64,000 nt of DNA from Aggregatilineales bacterium (GTDB lineage: Bacteria; Chloroflexota; Anaerolineae; Aggregatilineales; Ch27), in assembly GCA_029976005.1 (NCBI GenBank), contig JARKOQ010000037.1:16203-80202 (forward strand), given 5' to 3'. This document shows positions 7,907 through 20,406 of the stretch, in pieces; position 1 is the stretch's first letter; every line of letters begins with the position of its first letter. The notes below the pieces were generated by a model, which saw nothing but the letters and a program-made list of their open reading frames with translations, was not told where the DNA came from and ran no database searches. A program made the position numbers and the translations under genes.

Positions 7907-10594
7907 TTATTCGGCTTCCGCCCGCGTGTGGCTGAGCGGCGACGGGCGCAGTTCCAGGCGAGTCCGCGCGCCGGCTTCGACGCTGTCCGGGCTGAAGCGC
8001 ATTGGCTGGTTCCCCATCAGCCGCCAGGGATCGACCATGTCGCGGTAGTTGGCGCTGAAGGGATGGCCGCTCTGGCCGGTGGTGAGGATGGTGCGGCTGT
8101 CGTCCAGGTCGCTGAAATCCAGGATCATGCGCATCGACGAGATGCTGCCCTGCACGGCAAACGGCGCGTCCACGTTCCAGTTGGTGCGGTTGAGCGTGTC
8201 CCAACTGCCGCTGGTGGGCACCGGCCCGGCGTTGACCAGGGCCTCGACCAGGCCGATTCCACTCTGGCCCAGGGGCGGGCTGACGAAGGTGGCCGTGTGC
8301 AGCGCGCCCCAGCGCCAGGCTTTCCAGTCGGTTCCCTGTTGTTCCGTCAGCAGATCGATCGCATCCTGGATGGATTGGATCAGGATGTCGTCGCGCGTTT
8401 CCACGCCGGGAGTGGCCTGATTGTCCCAGGTGGGATGACCGGGTAACTCCAGCAGACGCTGGGTGGCCCAGGCCAGGTAGCTGCCTCCGGCGGGGAGATA
8501 GCCCAGATCGTCGGCCCATAGATTCTCGACCAGTTTGGCCCAGAAGGCCTCGAACAGCGCCGCCTGCGGGCTATCCATGTCGGTCTGAAGGTCCCAGCCC
8601 AGCATGAAGTAGAGCGCGGTCCGGAGGGTTTCGTCTTCCGGAGCCAGACGCCCCAGGTAGGGCTGAAGCTCCTCGGCGTGCAGGCTGTGGCTATCGGCCT
8701 GGATTTCGGCCATCGTGTCGATGGTGTGGGCTTGCAGGGCGCTGACCAGATTGACCGCGCGCTGGCCCCGGTAGCCAAAATCGAAGTCCGTGGTCAGGAC
8801 GTAGCTGGCGTCCGGGCCGAACTGGTCGGCCAGCGCGGCGGCGAGTTGTGTCTGGTATTCGGGCGGCGCGATGGCATGGTTGGCCGTCACGATCCAGCCG
8901 CGCGCCGGGTTGAAGATGCGCGGCAGGCGATCGTCGGGAATGTAGCCGCGCCACTCGTATTCGTCCGTCCAGCCGGGGACGGGCATCCGGCCGTCGTGAC
9001 CGGGGGCGCGCACGGGCACGTGGAACGGAAGCTGGTAGCCGATGTTGCCGTCCACGTCGGCGTAGACGAAGTTGATTGACGGCCATGCGAAGTGGCTCAG
9101 GGCGGCGCGGAACTCATTCCAGTTCGCGGCGCGGTTCATCCCCAGCGTGGCGGCCAGCAGGTCGTTCGGCTCCAGGGCCGTCCAGCGCAGGGCCAGGGCG
9201 TGCCCGGAATCGGCCCGGGGGACGAACGCGCAATCCACGATCTGGTTGTCGGTGACGATCGGTCCGAAGTGGGTCAGGCGGACTTCGATCGTGAGCGCAC
9301 CGTTCTCGTCGATGGGCAGTTCACGGATGCCTTCACAGGCTTCGGTGGCGGGATCGTCTTGCGCGGCCGGGTATGCCTTGCCGAAGCGAATCGTCTCCGT
9401 GACGACCTGCATGTCGCGCCATTCCCCGTTGTATTCGTACTGGTAGGGGTTGTCGGGGTTGACGCGCAGGATGTAGAGGTCCTGGATATCGCCCATCGCG
9501 TTGGTCAGCCCCCAGCCGATGCGCGCGTTGTGGCCGATCAGGATGGTGGGCAGGCCGGGCAGGCTGAAGCCGACCACGTCGTACGGGCAGGCTTCGCTGA
9601 CCGGGCGGCAGTGCAGCCCAACCTCGTACCAGATCGAGGGCATCTGGATGCCCAGGTGGGGATCGTTGGCCAGCAGCGGGCTACCGGAGGCGGTGTTTTG
9701 TCCGGCGACAACCCAGCTATTGCTGCCCACGCCTGCGCCAAGGATCGGCGCGAAATCCGGGGGGACGCCTCCCGCCAGCCCGGCAGGCACATCCAGGCTG
9801 CGGTAATCCACCGGCAAGGCGGCGACCGCCGCCGGTGTGGGCCGGGTGGTCACGGTTGGCACCGATCCGCCAGTCCAATCGTTTGCCGCCAGATCGTCGT
9901 GGGTGAGGATAGTGGGGCGCTGGTCGTAGGGATACAGTGGGGAATACAGATCGACGAATTCCTGACCTAACTCCTCGGCCAGTTCCAGGCGGGCCAGCTC
10001 CGCGCCCTGGTTGCCACTCTGCCCCCAGGCCATGACCTTGATCCAGGCCAGGCTGTCCAGCGGCTCCCACGGCGCGACCTCGATAGCGATTCCGGTGCTT
10101 CCCAGCAGGGTGTATTCCAGGGCCAACGCGCCGCCCGGTTTGTCGGCCAGGTAGGCGTTGACTCCGGCGGAGTAGGCATCCAGCGCGGCCCGCGACTCGT
10201 CGCCGAGCACGGCCAGATCGGCCTCGCTGGCGCGATTCCAGCCGACGGTGCGGATGAACAGGTCATTGCCCACGACCGCCGGATTGAACCCGGTCAGCTC
10301 GCCGATCCGGCCCGTGCCGGTGTGGCGCTCGAACTCCATCTGCCACCAGCGATCCTGGGCGTGCACGTAACCCTGGGCGTAGAACAGGTCGTGGACGCTG
10401 CTGGCATAGATGTGCGGGATGCCCGATTCGTCGCGGACGATTTCAACGGGCGCGTCGAGATTGGGCAGGTAGACCAGGCCATCGTGTTCGGGCAGCACCC
10501 GGCTCAGGTTGAAGGCAAGCAGTCCGCCCAGGCTCAGGACGATGGAGAGCACAACACATAACGCGATCGACAAGAACAACGCGCGAGGTTTCAT
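7907..10594 (-). CDS. Penicillin acylase family Ntn-hydrolase
   Basis: N-terminal signal/TM (MKPRALFLSIALCVVLSIVLSLGGLLAF); IVRDESGIPHIYA; autoprocessing-type GVGSNSWVVAG; HFGPIV. Confidence 0.92.
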   Translation of the reverse strand: MKPRALFLSIALCVVLSIVLSLGGLLAFNLSRVLPEHDGLVYLPNLDAPVEIVRDESGIPHIYASSVHDLFYAQGYVHAQDRWWQMEFERHTGTGRIGELTGFNPAVVGNDLFIRTVGWNRASEADLAVLGDESRAALDAYSAGVNAYLADKPGGALALEYTLLGSTGIAIEVAPWEPLDSLAWIKVMAWGQSGNQGAELARLELAEELGQEFVDLYSPLYPYDQRPTILTHDDLAANDWTGGSVPTVTTRPTPAAVAALPVDYRSLDVPAGLAGGVPPDFAPILGAGVGSNSWVVAGQNTASGSPLLANDPHLGIQMPSIWYEVGLHCRPVSEACPYDVVGFSLPGLPTILIGHNARIGWGLTNAMGDIQDLYILRVNPDNPYQYEYNGEWRDMQVVTETIRFGKAYPAAQDDPATEACEGIRELPIDENGALTIEVRLTHFGPIVTDNQIVDCAFVPRADSGHALALRWTALEPNDLLAATLGMNRAANWNEFRAALSHFAWPSINFVYADVDGNIGYQLPFHVPVRAPGHDGRMPVPGWTDEYEWRGYIPDDRLPRIFNPARGWIVTANHAIAPPEYQTQLAAALADQFGPDASYVLTTDFDFGYRGQRAVNLVSALQAHTIDTMAEIQADSHSLHAEELQPYLGRLAPEDETLRTALYFMLGWDLQTDMDSPQAALFEAFWAKLVENLWADDLGYLPAGGSYLAWATQRLLELPGHPTWDNQATPGVETRDDILIQSIQDAIDLLTEQQGTDWKAWRWGALHTATFVSPPLGQSGIGLVEALVNAGPVPTSGSWDTLNRTNWNVDAPFAVQGSISSMRMILDFSDLDDSRTILTTGQSGHPFSANYRDMVDPWRLMGNQPMRFSPDSVEAGARTRLELRPSPLSHTRAEAE

Positions 10595-10652
10595 ACAGAC
10601 TCCCTGCCAGGCAGAACGAACGTGTTCTCCACCCCCGCAACCCGTGCCAGCT

Positions 10653-12638
10653 TCAGGGACTGACCCCGGCCCAGGCTTCGGCCAGGGTGCTGACCGTGAC
10701 ACGCAGCAGCGGGTTGCCGGTACAGTTCTCGTCCAGATACGTCTGGAGACGGTTGGTGGCTTGAGCCGGATTTTCGAATCGCGTGCCCAGCAGCAGCCCG
10801 CTTTGCAGGTTCGCCTCGCAGCGGTAGATCGGGGTTGAGCCTTCCCGCGCGAGGGTGTAGGCGTTGAGCGCTTCCTCGAAGCGGCTCAGCCCAAGATAGG
10901 CCCGACCTTCGTATAGCGCCCAGGTCTGGTCGTAGGGCGTATCCGGGTACAACTCGCGGTAAGCCGCGAAGTGGTCGATCGCATCGCGGTATTCGCCCAG
11001 CTCGACCAGCAGGTAGCCCTGGTAGATCAGCAGATAGCTGTATTCGGCGAAACTGGCGCGGAGCAGCGTGTCGTAGTCGGCCGAGGCGGCGCGCAGCAGG
11101 GATTCGCGCTCGCTCGCGTCAAGGGCCGAATCGGACAGCCGGGTATAGACGATGGCCCGGTTGTAGGTGGCCGATGCAAAGGCCGGATCGATCGTCAGCG
11201 CGGCGTTCAGGTCTTCCAGGGCGGCTTCCGGCCGGTTGAGCGCCAGAGCCGCCAGGGCGCGGTAGAGATACGAGCCGGTATCCTGGCGGTTGGCCGCGAC
11301 GGCCAGGGTCGCGGCGTCGATCGCCTCGTTCAGGTAATGCGTCCGGGAGGGTTCGGAAAGGGTGAGGGCGGTGGTGTAGTACAGGCGGGCCAGACTGGCA
11401 TGCAGATAAGTCGCTTCCGGATCGATGCCCAGGGCGGTTTCGAAGGCATGGAACGCTCCGACGGTGTTACCCGCGCCTTCGTAGGCCTGGCCCAGGTTGA
11501 TCCAGCCGGAGGGATCGCCGGGCCGGCGGGCGGTGTAGTCTTCCAGGCTTTCGATCGCGGCGCTGTGATCGCCCAGGTAAAGCTGGGCCAGCCCCTGCGC
11601 GAACAGGTAGGGGGCCGGATCGGCCGGTTGCAGGGTCAGGGCGGCCGCCACGTCGTCCAGCACCGCCTGGTAATCCTGCCGGGCGAAGCCGGCGTCGGTC
11701 CGGGCGAGATAGGCAGCCGGGTCGTCCGGCATGAGGGCGACCAGCCGGTCGAAATCGGCCTGGGCCGACGCCGGATCGCCTGCCGCCAGATAGGCCTTGG
11801 CCCGCCGCCAGTAAATCGTGGAATCGGCCGGGCTGAGCGCCTGGGCGGCGTCATAGGCAGCGATGGCGGCCGTCAGATCGCCGGTCTGCTCTAAGAAGTA
11901 GGCGCTGTCCAGGCGCAGGGCGGGCAGGTCGGGCGCAAGCGCGATCGCCTGCTGGATGGCTTCCAGGGCCAGGCGTGGCTCGTTCAGGTTGTCGTGCGCC
12001 CAGGCCAGGGCATGCGCGTAGGGCCAGCGCGGCTGGAGATCGAAGGCGGCCTGGTAGTCTTCCAGCGCGGCAAGCTGGCTGGCCTGGCTCTGGCCGCGAT
12101 AGTACAGAATCTCGGCCCGGCCCGGCCAGTCGCGCGGGGCGAGAGCTTCGGCGGTGCTCAGCGCGGCGCGGGTGGCCTCGGCCTGGTTCAGGAGCGCCGC
12201 GGCCTGACCCACCACCAGCAGCGGCAGCATCCGGCGCAACCGGGTGTCGTCCAGGGTTAGCGGCAGGTCGGCCTCCAGTGGCAGGGGGGCAACGGCCGGT
12301 TGGATGACCGTGGCGGTGTGCAGGAGATCGGGAGCGTCCTGGGTGGCCCACACGACCAGACTCGCGCCGTCCAGTCGCCCGGTGCGCCGGGCGCTTTCCG
12401 CCGAGGTGATCGAGGCGTGGCGCTGGCGGACAGTCTGGCCGGGCAGGTAGCGATCCAGCAGGGCCTGGACGCGCACGGCGAGCATGTCACCCCGATCGCC
12501 CGGCACGTTGATCACGATCAGGGGTGAGTCCCCGGAATCTTGCGCCGCCGACAGGCCGTCTGGACACAGGAGGGTCGTGGCCAGCAGCATCGCGATCGCG
12601 GGCATGCAAAGACGTTTGAACAGCGAGTGAGTGGTCAT
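10653..12638 (-). CDS. TPR-repeat secreted/anchored protein
   Basis: Signal-like N-terminus and repeated TPR units (e.g. WINLGQAYEGAGNTVGAFHAFETALGIDPEA). Confidence 0.8.
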   Translation of the reverse strand: MTTHSLFKRLCMPAIAMLLATTLLCPDGLSAAQDSGDSPLIVINVPGDRGDMLAVRVQALLDRYLPGQTVRQRHASITSAESARRTGRLDGASLVVWATQDAPDLLHTATVIQPAVAPLPLEADLPLTLDDTRLRRMLPLLVVGQAAALLNQAEATRAALSTAEALAPRDWPGRAEILYYRGQSQASQLAALEDYQAAFDLQPRWPYAHALAWAHDNLNEPRLALEAIQQAIALAPDLPALRLDSAYFLEQTGDLTAAIAAYDAAQALSPADSTIYWRRAKAYLAAGDPASAQADFDRLVALMPDDPAAYLARTDAGFARQDYQAVLDDVAAALTLQPADPAPYLFAQGLAQLYLGDHSAAIESLEDYTARRPGDPSGWINLGQAYEGAGNTVGAFHAFETALGIDPEATYLHASLARLYYTTALTLSEPSRTHYLNEAIDAATLAVAANRQDTGSYLYRALAALALNRPEAALEDLNAALTIDPAFASATYNRAIVYTRLSDSALDASERESLLRAASADYDTLLRASFAEYSYLLIYQGYLLVELGEYRDAIDHFAAYRELYPDTPYDQTWALYEGRAYLGLSRFEEALNAYTLAREGSTPIYRCEANLQSGLLLGTRFENPAQATNRLQTYLDENCTGNPLLRVTVSTLAEAWAGVSP

Positions 12639-12659
12639 GAGGTCCCGGTGTCGATCAAG

Positions 12660-13718
12660 TCAGGGCGTTGGCGCGGCGGGCGTGGCAGGCAGGCGATCCA
12701 GCTCGGCCAGCATGGCCTGGGCCAGCGCGATCAGGCGCGATTGCCGGTCGGTCTCCAGGGTCAGGTAGCGAGCCAGATCGGCGCGGGCCGCTTCCCGTTC
12801 GTTCTGAGTATAGTACAACACCCCCCGATCGTAGTAGGCGCGCGGCGGGACTCCCGGCATGGCCAGGGCCGCGTCGAAATCGGCCAGGGCGGCATTCCAT
12901 TCGTACAGGTACAGGCGGTGGCGGCCGCGTTGGAGCGTCAACTCGGCCCGCAGCCGGTCCCCCAGGGGGTCGCCGGCCAATAGCGCGGCCGTCCGGGCAA
13001 TGGCCCGGCTGTCCCAGGCGATGGCCCGGTCAAAGGCGAAGTCCTGCGCCAGGCTATCCGCAAGATAGGCCTCCCACAGCCGCCGCACGACTTGGGGCGC
13101 ACCGTCGCGTGCCAGGGTGAGGCGCGCTTCGCCGGTCAGGATGTCCAGCGCGGCGGGATAGTCGTGATTCTGGCGCAGACACAGTGCGTGGTAGAAGGCC
13201 AGCAAGGGGGCGGGATCGTACAACTGTACTGCATCGAAGGCGGGCAGCGCGCTGGCGCAGTCCCCGCTGGCGTAAGCGGCCAGCGCGGAGCCGATCCGGG
13301 CCAGCCGTTCCCGATCCGGGGGCTGGGCGGCGAATGGGAGGTTGATTGTCCACGGGGCGCTGGCGAGGATGGCGCGCTCCAGATCGGTGGAGAGGAGCGT
13401 GCTGCCGGCGGGTGGCAGGGGCGAAAAGGCCAGTCGCAGGCCGCGGGCGCTTTCCGCGTAGGGCGTGATCCGGACGATCAGCGGTGCTTGCCGATCCGGC
13501 GGCCGGGAGGCTGTGACCCGCTCGACCGCCGCGCCGGGAAGAAGCGCTGCCAGGTCGGCGGCCAGCGAGTCGACCCAGGCCGCCTGATCGGCGGGCAGGG
13601 GGGAAGTCCAGACGAGCACGGCTGGCGGATCGGCCGGCTGGGCGCGGGCGATGCCCATGCCCAGCCCGATCAACGCGAGAAGCAGGCCTGCCAGGATGGC
13701 GATTGTTCGTTTGCGCAT
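12660..13718 (-). CDS. TPR-like protein, related in organisation to the neighbouring upstream-strand TPR gene
   Basis: Signal/TM start MRKRTIAILAGLLLALIGLGMGIARA; C-terminal TPR-like ALADFDAALAMPGVPPRAYYDRGVLYYTQNE. Confidence 0.7.
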   Translation of the reverse strand: MRKRTIAILAGLLLALIGLGMGIARAQPADPPAVLVWTSPLPADQAAWVDSLAADLAALLPGAAVERVTASRPPDRQAPLIVRITPYAESARGLRLAFSPLPPAGSTLLSTDLERAILASAPWTINLPFAAQPPDRERLARIGSALAAYASGDCASALPAFDAVQLYDPAPLLAFYHALCLRQNHDYPAALDILTGEARLTLARDGAPQVVRRLWEAYLADSLAQDFAFDRAIAWDSRAIARTAALLAGDPLGDRLRAELTLQRGRHRLYLYEWNAALADFDAALAMPGVPPRAYYDRGVLYYTQNEREAARADLARYLTLETDRQSRLIALAQAMLAELDRLPATPAAPTP

Positions 13719-13900
13719 GTGGGCGATTGTAGCGCCGGGGATGGCCCACCGCCAACACGGGCATGCTCGCACCAGTATGGCTAGATATGGGAATTTAATC
13801 AGGGTTAATCCACCAGATATGGCGTATGCAGATGACTGCTGCGCCGCTGGCCGGTCGCGTGTCCCACGGCTCGAAACTGGCCCGAACCCCAGTCCTGAGG

Positions 13901-13906
13901 TATAAT
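13901..13906 (+). promoter_or_regulatory. Probable -10 element upstream of gyrA
   Basis: Perfect TATAAT 70 nt upstream of gyrA ATG; -35 not clear. Confidence 0.4.
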
Positions 13907-13975
13907 CAGGTTTTGGTATGCCCGGTGTTTTGCCGGGCCTTTGACACGTCTGCGGGCTGGTGACGGCTGGATTCT

Positions 13976-16582
<2,607 letters not shown>

Positions 16583-16671
16583 TTGCCTGACTTGATCAAT
16601 CGACGCCCGTCTGCCTGTGCGGCGGGTGTTTTCGCTGGCGCGTGGAAGGGAAGCCGACTACACTGACAGCC

Positions 16672-18042
16672 ATGTTAGATCCAACTCTGTTGCAAAGCGG
16701 TCCAAGCAGCCGGCTTGAGTTTCTCGCGGAGCCGACCCCCGACGATCTGGCCGAGACCCTGGTGGCCTTTGCCAATACGGATGGGGGCATGATCGTGATT
16801 GGCCTGGACGAAACGGGCCAGTACGTCGGCCAGGGCTACAGCGAGGACCTCGAAGGGATCCTGCGCCAAGCGGAGACGATGTGCCGTCCCCCGGTTGTGC
16901 TTGGCAACTGGGAGCAGTTCGAAGCCGAGGGTGGCTCGGTGGTGGCGCTGCGCGTGCCGCGCAGTGTGGAACTGCATGCCCTGGAGGATGGGCGCGTGCT
17001 GGTTCGTTCCGGCGCGGAGAACCGCCCCCTGGGTGGGGACGAGATTCGCCGGCTGGCCAGTACCAAGAGCACGGGCGATTTCGAGGCCGAAGGCGTTCCC
17101 GGCGCAACTTACGAGGATTTCGACCGGGACATCCTGGACGAGTATTTCGCTAAGCGCGAGGAGCGCCTGCGTCGCGTGTTCACCGGCGACCGCAAGGAGC
17201 TGTTGCGCGACATTGGCGCGCTGACCGACAGCGGCCAGCCGACCGTGGCGGGTGTCTTGCTGTTCAGCAAGTATCCCCAGCAATGGTTGCCCCAGAGCGG
17301 CCTGGTGTTCGTGAAGTTCGTGGGCACCGAGCCGCGCGGCGAGGATGGCATGGCCGGGTATGCCCGGCGCGAAGAAATCACCGGCCCGCTGGCCCGCTTG
17401 ATCGAAAACATCTGGGAGCTGACCTGGAGTGAGATGGCGGTCAGCGCCGTGGTGCGCGGACTGGAGCGCGAGGAGACTTACGAGTACCCGTCCTTTGCCG
17501 TGCGTGAGGCGATCGTCAACGCGGTCTGCCACCGGGATTACCGGCTGCGCGGGCGGCGGATCGAGGTGCGCATGTACCGCGACCGGTTGGAGGTGATCTC
17601 CCCCGGTGGGCTGCCCGGCTTCATCACGGTGGACAACATCGTCGAGGAGCATTTCAGCCGCAACCCGATGCTGGTCGGATCGCTGTTCCACTGGGGGTAT
17701 ATCGAGGAGCTGGGGCTGGGGATCGATCGCATGATCGAGGAGATGCTTCAATCCGGCCACAAACGGCCCCAGTTCGACGCCCGCCCGTATTCCTTCGCCG
17801 TGACCCTGTTCAATTCACGCGAGCGGATGCCCGTTTTTGCCGAAGGCAAAACGCTCAACGCGCGCCAGCTTCGCTCGATGCAGTACGTGCGCGACCACGG
17901 ATCGATCACCAACCGCGAGTATCGCACCCTGTGCCCGGATGTGTCGGCCGAGACGATCCGGCTGGACCTGGCCGATCTGGTCGAACAGGGTCTGCTGCTC
18001 AAAATCGGCTCCAAGAAGGGGACGTATTATATTCTGAAGTAG
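16672..18042 (+). CDS. AlbA_2/Schlafen-type ATP-binding protein (RecG-like C-terminal)
   Basis: LEFLAEPTPDDLAETLVAFANTDGGMIVIGLDETG (AlbA_2); REAIVNAVCHRDYRLRGRRIEVRMYRDRLEVISPGGLPGFITVDNI; C-terminal wHTH-like. Confidence 0.85.
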   Translation: MLDPTLLQSGPSSRLEFLAEPTPDDLAETLVAFANTDGGMIVIGLDETGQYVGQGYSEDLEGILRQAETMCRPPVVLGNWEQFEAEGGSVVALRVPRSVELHALEDGRVLVRSGAENRPLGGDEIRRLASTKSTGDFEAEGVPGATYEDFDRDILDEYFAKREERLRRVFTGDRKELLRDIGALTDSGQPTVAGVLLFSKYPQQWLPQSGLVFVKFVGTEPRGEDGMAGYARREEITGPLARLIENIWELTWSEMAVSAVVRGLEREETYEYPSFAVREAIVNAVCHRDYRLRGRRIEVRMYRDRLEVISPGGLPGFITVDNIVEEHFSRNPMLVGSLFHWGYIEELGLGIDRMIEEMLQSGHKRPQFDARPYSFAVTLFNSRERMPVFAEGKTLNARQLRSMQYVRDHGSITNREYRTLCPDVSAETIRLDLADLVEQGLLLKIGSKKGTYYILK

Positions 18043-18057
18043 CCCTGGAGTACCGCC

Positions 18058-20301
18058 TTGCCAGACCTTGTGACCGTGATTGCCCTGCTGGCGGCGCTCG
18101 TGAATGGGGCGCTGCTGGTCTACGTCCTCCGCCGCGCGCCGCGCGGCGGCCCCTATTTCAGCTGGCTGGTGGTTGTCCTGGGCCTGGGGTTGCTGGGGGC
18201 GCTTCGTTTTCTCCTCCCCGGATTTCCGCGCAGCGCTTCCCTGGGCGTGTTCATTGACGCGGCGCTGATCATCGTGTTCGGCCTGTTGAGCCTGGCCTAC
18301 CTCCAGCAGACCTGGCATCGAGTCTGGCTGATCGGGGGCGGCGCGTGGGGACTGGTCCTGCTGGCCGTTGATCTGCTGGCCGGACAGCCGGCCGTCGGGC
18401 AAAGCTGGCTCGGACAGGCGCTTTCCACCGGCGCGCCGGCCGGCTGGATCGCGCTGCTTGGCTGGCTGGTTGCCGGGCTGGCGCTCTCCGGGGCGGTTTT
18501 CTACGCCTTCTACACCGCTCCCCTGCCTGAAGTTGCCAACCGGGCGCTGTTCTGGACCCTGGTGATCCTGCCGCTGCTGCTTGGCGTGGTCTTTTCCGCC
18601 AGCGGGACGTATATGCTGGCGGTGGCCGGGCTGCTGGGCAAGCTGGCGGGCATGGGTGGCGCGATTTACGCGGCCGGCGGCGGGCGGGTGCTGGACGTGC
18701 GGCGCGGCCTGCGGCAGAGCGTCGTGTGGGTCATGGAAGCGCTGATCACGGCCCTGCTGATCTTCGCGGTGCTGATGGTAGCCGAGAGCGCCAGGGGCGG
18801 CGGCCCGGCGGATATCGGCCTGCTGTTCGCGCTGGGGGTGATTGCCGCGACGCTGTACGTGGCCGCCAGAGTGGTTGTGAGCCAGATCGTCGGGCGGTTC
18901 CTGTCGCCCGCGGGCCGGGCCGATTCCGCGCTGCGCCACTACAGCCAGCGAATCACGGCCGTGATCGAACCGGGCGAAGTCCTCCGGCTGGTCACGCAGA
19001 CACTGGTCGCCGTGCTGCGCGCGCGGCCCGGCGGCATCATCCTGATCACGTCCGCCAGGGACGGCGTGACGCTGGAAGCGATGACCGGCGGCGAGGGTGG
19101 GGCGCTGCCCTCCGAATCGGGGGCGCTCGGCGCGGGCAGTCCCATCTACCAGACATTGGTGCGCGACCAGCAGCCATTGCTCCAGTACGACCTGGAATTC
19201 AACCGGCGTTTCGCCGGGGCGGACCCCGCCGAGGTTGCCTTCTTCCGTCGGCTGCGGATGAGTGCCTATGCCCCCATCGTGATCGATGGCCTGACCATTG
19301 GCCTCCTGGCCTCCGGCCCGCGCCTGAACGACGAGCCGTTTGGGCCGCCGGACCTCGATCTGCTGGCGACCCTGGCCAGCCAGACCGGCGCTGCGCTGCG
19401 CAATGCCCGGCTGGTGACCGACCTGCGGCGGCTGAACCGGGAGCTGGCCGAGGCGAACGAGGGCTTCAGTACACTCGACCGGGTCAAGACGGATTTCATC
19501 ACCATCGCCAGCCATGAACTGCGCACGCCGTTGGCCCAGATTCGGGGCTACGCCGACATCATCGAGACGTTCAATGACGCGGACATGCTCGAACCGGCCC
19601 AGATGACGGGGCTGATCGGCAATTTGCGGCGCGCCACCGAGCGGATGGAAATTCTGATCAGCGACATGCTGGACGTGAGTAAGCTCGACGTGGACGCGAT
19701 GGACCTGCATTTTGCCGAGATCACCTTGGAGAGCGTGATCCGGATGGCGATCGAACCGCTGACGGACGCCATGCGCAGCCGCAAGCTGACCTTCTCCGCG
19801 CGCGGCCTGCGCAGCCTGCCCTCCATCGAGGCCGACATGCAGCGCCTCGTTCAGGCATTCCGCAACGTGATCGTCAACGCGGTCAAGTACACCCCGGATG
19901 GGGGCCTGATCGAGGTCGAAGCGGCCGAGGAGGCCAATGCCAGCGGCCGGATGGTGCACGTCATGGTGCGCGATTCCGGGGTCGGCATCGACCCGGCCCA
20001 TCATGAGCTGGTCTTCGAGAAGTTCTTCCGCGCGGCGGACCCCTCTCTGCATTCGACCGGCTCGACCAAATTCCTCGGCGCGGGGCCGGGCCTGGGACTG
20101 ACCATCACGCGCGGCATGATCGAGGGGCACGGCGGGCGGATCTGGGTGGAGAGTGCCGGTTACGATCCGGTCAATTTCCCTGGCAGCACCTTCCACATCG
20201 TGCTGCCGATTCACCCTCCGGCTGATGCCCGGCACGTCCAGCCCTTCGATGAGACACGGCGATCGATCCGGCCGGAGGAGCGGGCGAAGCTGGCCAGATA
20301 G
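18058..20301 (+). CDS. Multi-TM sensor histidine kinase with GAF, HisKA and HATPase_c domains
   Basis: TTG start; about 7 N-terminal hydrophobic segments; DFITIASHELRTPLAQIRGYADII (H-box); NVIVNAVKYTP; DSGVGIDPAHHELVFEKFFR. Confidence 0.9.
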   Translation: MPDLVTVIALLAALVNGALLVYVLRRAPRGGPYFSWLVVVLGLGLLGALRFLLPGFPRSASLGVFIDAALIIVFGLLSLAYLQQTWHRVWLIGGGAWGLVLLAVDLLAGQPAVGQSWLGQALSTGAPAGWIALLGWLVAGLALSGAVFYAFYTAPLPEVANRALFWTLVILPLLLGVVFSASGTYMLAVAGLLGKLAGMGGAIYAAGGGRVLDVRRGLRQSVVWVMEALITALLIFAVLMVAESARGGGPADIGLLFALGVIAATLYVAARVVVSQIVGRFLSPAGRADSALRHYSQRITAVIEPGEVLRLVTQTLVAVLRARPGGIILITSARDGVTLEAMTGGEGGALPSESGALGAGSPIYQTLVRDQQPLLQYDLEFNRRFAGADPAEVAFFRRLRMSAYAPIVIDGLTIGLLASGPRLNDEPFGPPDLDLLATLASQTGAALRNARLVTDLRRLNRELAEANEGFSTLDRVKTDFITIASHELRTPLAQIRGYADIIETFNDADMLEPAQMTGLIGNLRRATERMEILISDMLDVSKLDVDAMDLHFAEITLESVIRMAIEPLTDAMRSRKLTFSARGLRSLPSIEADMQRLVQAFRNVIVNAVKYTPDGGLIEVEAAEEANASGRMVHVMVRDSGVGIDPAHHELVFEKFFRAADPSLHSTGSTKFLGAGPGLGLTITRGMIEGHGGRIWVESAGYDPVNFPGSTFHIVLPIHPPADARHVQPFDETRRSIRPEERAKLAR

Positions 20302-20406
20302 AACGGTGGTTGGTTTGTAGTGGGTGGTTCGTGGTCAAGACCTGTGGATGGCGCGGGGTAGGTGTGCTCCGCCATCCCGCCCCGGTGATCTGTTTTCCCG
20401 GTCACT

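Noticed and set aside
17815-20235. 806-aa minus-strand ORF antisense to the histidine kinase
   Set aside because: Gln/His/Arg/Pro-rich shadow ORF; the opposite strand encodes a clear kinase.
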